The notes beneath the pieces were generated by a model. The model did no database searches. It was not told the origin of the DNA and worked only from the letters and a program-made list of their open reading frames with translations. A program made the translations under genes and the position numbers. This document shows positions 62,464-64,000 of a stretch of 64,000 nt of DNA, piece after piece. The DNA is taken from contig NZ_JBDFLX010000003.1 in the NCBI RefSeq assembly GCF_047237965.1, positions 186,001 through 250,000 on the forward strand. The letters run 5' to 3'. The stretch's first letter is position 1. Each line of letters starts with the position of its first letter. This DNA is from Noviherbaspirillum_A sp047237965. GTDB taxonomy: Bacteria; Pseudomonadota; Gammaproteobacteria; Burkholderiales; Burkholderiaceae_D.

Positions 62464-64000
62464 ATGACTATCCATAGCCACCGCTTGCCGACAAAACTCT
62501 TCCTTGCTTTTGTCACGCTCACGTGCGCGGCTCAGGCTGGCGCGGCTGTGATCGATATCTCGTCCGAACCGCTCAACACCTATTCCGCGCCATCATCCAC
62601 CGATGTGAAGCCAAACCTGATGTTCATCCTGGATAATTCAGGCAGCATGGCGTGGGAACACATGCCCGATAACAGCGCGGACGCCGGCAGCGCGGTGCCA
62701 TTTACCTATGGCTACTACGGCTACCGTAGCAGTCAGTGCAACGGGCTTTACTACAACCCCGCCACCGTCTATCGCGTGCCGGTCAAGGCGGATGGCGTCA
62801 CATACTATCCTAACGCAAGCTTTACCGCAGCTCTTCCCGACGGCTTCAAGGTCGCCAGCTCCACTAATGTCGCCGTAGATCTCAGCAGCAACTTCAGGGC
62901 GGAAACCGATACTGCGGGGGCGGCAGCATATTACTTCACCTACAGCGGCACGCAAACGACCGAAGCCCTGAAAAATTATTACAGCAGCACTAGTACATTT
63001 TCCAAGGAGTGCAGCAGCACGAACGGAGCCTCTCCAGGCGTTGGCGTGTTTACCAAGGTGGTCGTGTCGGCGTCGGAAAGGCAGAATTTCGCCAACTGGT
63101 ACAGCTATTACCGCACCCGCATGCTGATGATGAAAACCGCGGCGGGCCTGGCCTTCAAAAATATAGACCAGCGCTTCCGCGTCGGCTTCATGGCCATCAA
63201 CAACGTTGCCGGCAGCGCAGATTTCCTGCAGATCGACGACTTCACCCCCGCGACCAAAAGCAGCTGGTATGCCGCGCTGTATGCCAGCGTGCCCAGCGGC
63301 AGCACGCCGCTGCGCAACGCGCTATCCGATGCCGGACGCTTGTACGCCGGCAAACTAACTACCAGGAATGGCGTCACTAATATTGCGGACCCACTACAAT
63401 ATTCCTGTCAGCAAAACTACGCTATTCTTTCAACCGACGGCTTTTGGAACACTGGCAGCGGCTATAAGCTAGACGGCACTACAGCAGTGGGCAACCAGGA
63501 CGTCGGCCAGCCGCGCCCGTATTTCGACGGCGGCAGCGCTCAGGTACAAGTCCGCACCAGTACGCTGCAATCCCAGAGTGTAACGCCCCAGCAGCAGAGG
63601 CGTACCAGCAACCTGCAAGCTCGCACGACCGTGACCGCCACCGCGCCTTCCATCCAGACGCGCACCTCAACCGATCGTGGCAGTACTTGGAGCGCCTGGT
63701 CGAACGTGGATTCATGCGCGCCGGACAGTTCCGGAGCCAGCCAGAGACAATGCCAGGTGCCGAAGAGTACGTCTTCAGACAGTGGCAGCACATGGACCGC
63801 TTGGTCCTACGTCAGCGCCTGCAACGCCGATTCGAGCGGTACCTCCCAGACTAGGTGTTCGGGGAGCGTGTCGATCAAAAGTGCATGGGCCAATGTCGCC
63901 AGTTGCACGGTCAGCAGCAGCACGGAATGCCAGTACTCCTCCTGGAGCGCGTATTCAGCCGCCACCAGTTCCTGCGTTGCCCAACCGAAATCTACTGGGT
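62464..64000 (+). CDS. pilY1: PilY1 tip adhesin, N-terminal part (runs off the window)
   Basis: At least 512 residues, open to the window end. Signal peptide TKLFLAFVTLTCAAQAGA is followed by a von Willebrand A-type domain with the metal site VKPNLMFILDNSGSMAWEHM (D57, S59, S61) and FRVGFMAINNVAGSADFLQI. From about residue 405 a Trp/Cys repeat begins: TWSAWSNVDSC, TWTAWSYVSAC, KSAWANVASC, YSSWSAYSAATSSC, similar to thrombospondin type 1 repeats. The usual beta-propeller domain would lie beyond the window. PilY1 is at the pilus tip and acts in adhesion and surface sensing. AAGAAG precedes the ATG at 62464. Confidence 0.9.
   Translation, partial: MTIHSHRLPTKLFLAFVTLTCAAQAGAAVIDISSEPLNTYSAPSSTDVKPNLMFILDNSGSMAWEHMPDNSADAGSAVPFTYGYYGYRSSQCNGLYYNPATVYRVPVKADGVTYYPNASFTAALPDGFKVASSTNVAVDLSSNFRAETDTAGAAAYYFTYSGTQTTEALKNYYSSTSTFSKECSSTNGASPGVGVFTKVVVSASERQNFANWYSYYRTRMLMMKTAAGLAFKNIDQRFRVGFMAINNVAGSADFLQIDDFTPATKSSWYAALYASVPSGSTPLRNALSDAGRLYAGKLTTRNGVTNIADPLQYSCQQNYAILSTDGFWNTGSGYKLDGTTAVGNQDVGQPRPYFDGGSAQVQVRTSTLQSQSVTPQQQRRTSNLQARTTVTATAPSIQTRTSTDRGSTWSAWSNVDSCAPDSSGASQRQCQVPKSTSSDSGSTWTAWSYVSACNADSSGTSQTRCSGSVSIKSAWANVASCTVSSSTECQYSSWSAYSAATSSCVAQPKSTG

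Overview
The window looks like an accessory, insertion-sequence-rich stretch of a Burkholderiales chromosome, most likely a member of the Oxalobacteraceae. This is inferred from the gene families, not from a marker gene: PEP-CTERM proteins of the PepA flocculation type, an H-NOX/c-di-GMP enzyme pair, a beta-proteobacterial type IV pilus minor pilin operon, and several IS types common in that order. I see no rRNA, tRNA or CRISPR array.

Layout. 1-7.8 kb: IS remnants around three c-di-GMP genes (PAS-GGDEF-EAL, membrane GGDEF, HD-GYP). 8-23 kb: three copies of one 1435-bp IS256-family element around sensory genes. These are a receiver protein, a PAS histidine kinase with an altered receiver, an RsbQ-like hydrolase next to a PAS hybrid kinase, and an H-NOX haem sensor overlapping a GGDEF-EAL enzyme. 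23-26 kb: small envelope genes (DUF3597, SnoaL-like, RlpA-like, MscL). 26-34.9 kb: mostly mobile DNA. It holds an IS903-type IS5 element, the remains of a TniB/TniQ transposon whose ATPase is fused to an IS110 N-terminus, and broken IS3, IS701, IS4, IS5 and IS30 pieces. 34.9-41.3 kb: an intact-looking surface-protein export locus. 41.4-43.9 kb: a fourth GGDEF protein. 44-58.8 kb: PEP-CTERM genes and gene tails mixed with IS elements of seven families. 59.2-64 kb: a type IV pilus operon (pilE-fimT-pilV-pilW-pilX-pilY1), running off the end.

The most interesting unit is the 34.9-41.3 kb locus. It has an enhancer-binding sigma-54 activator with a degenerate receiver and an outer-membrane barrel with an N-terminal coiled coil. 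Divergent from these is an operon of a Gly/Ala/Asn-rich secreted protein, two small secreted proteins with a shared RGG motif, and a periplasmic C39-type cysteine peptidase. A consensus -24/-12 promoter (TGGCAC-N5-TTGCA) precedes the operon, and two or three TGTCA-N8-TGACA sites lie upstream of it. The parts resemble the Fap amyloid system (barrel plus C39 peptidase) but the secreted proteins do not look like FapB/FapC.

A common thread is surface and matrix control. Four GGDEF proteins and one HD-GYP protein, NO/redox and two-component sensors, PEP-CTERM genes with -24/-12 promoter-like sites, the Fap-like locus and type IV pili all bear on attachment, floc or biofilm formation.
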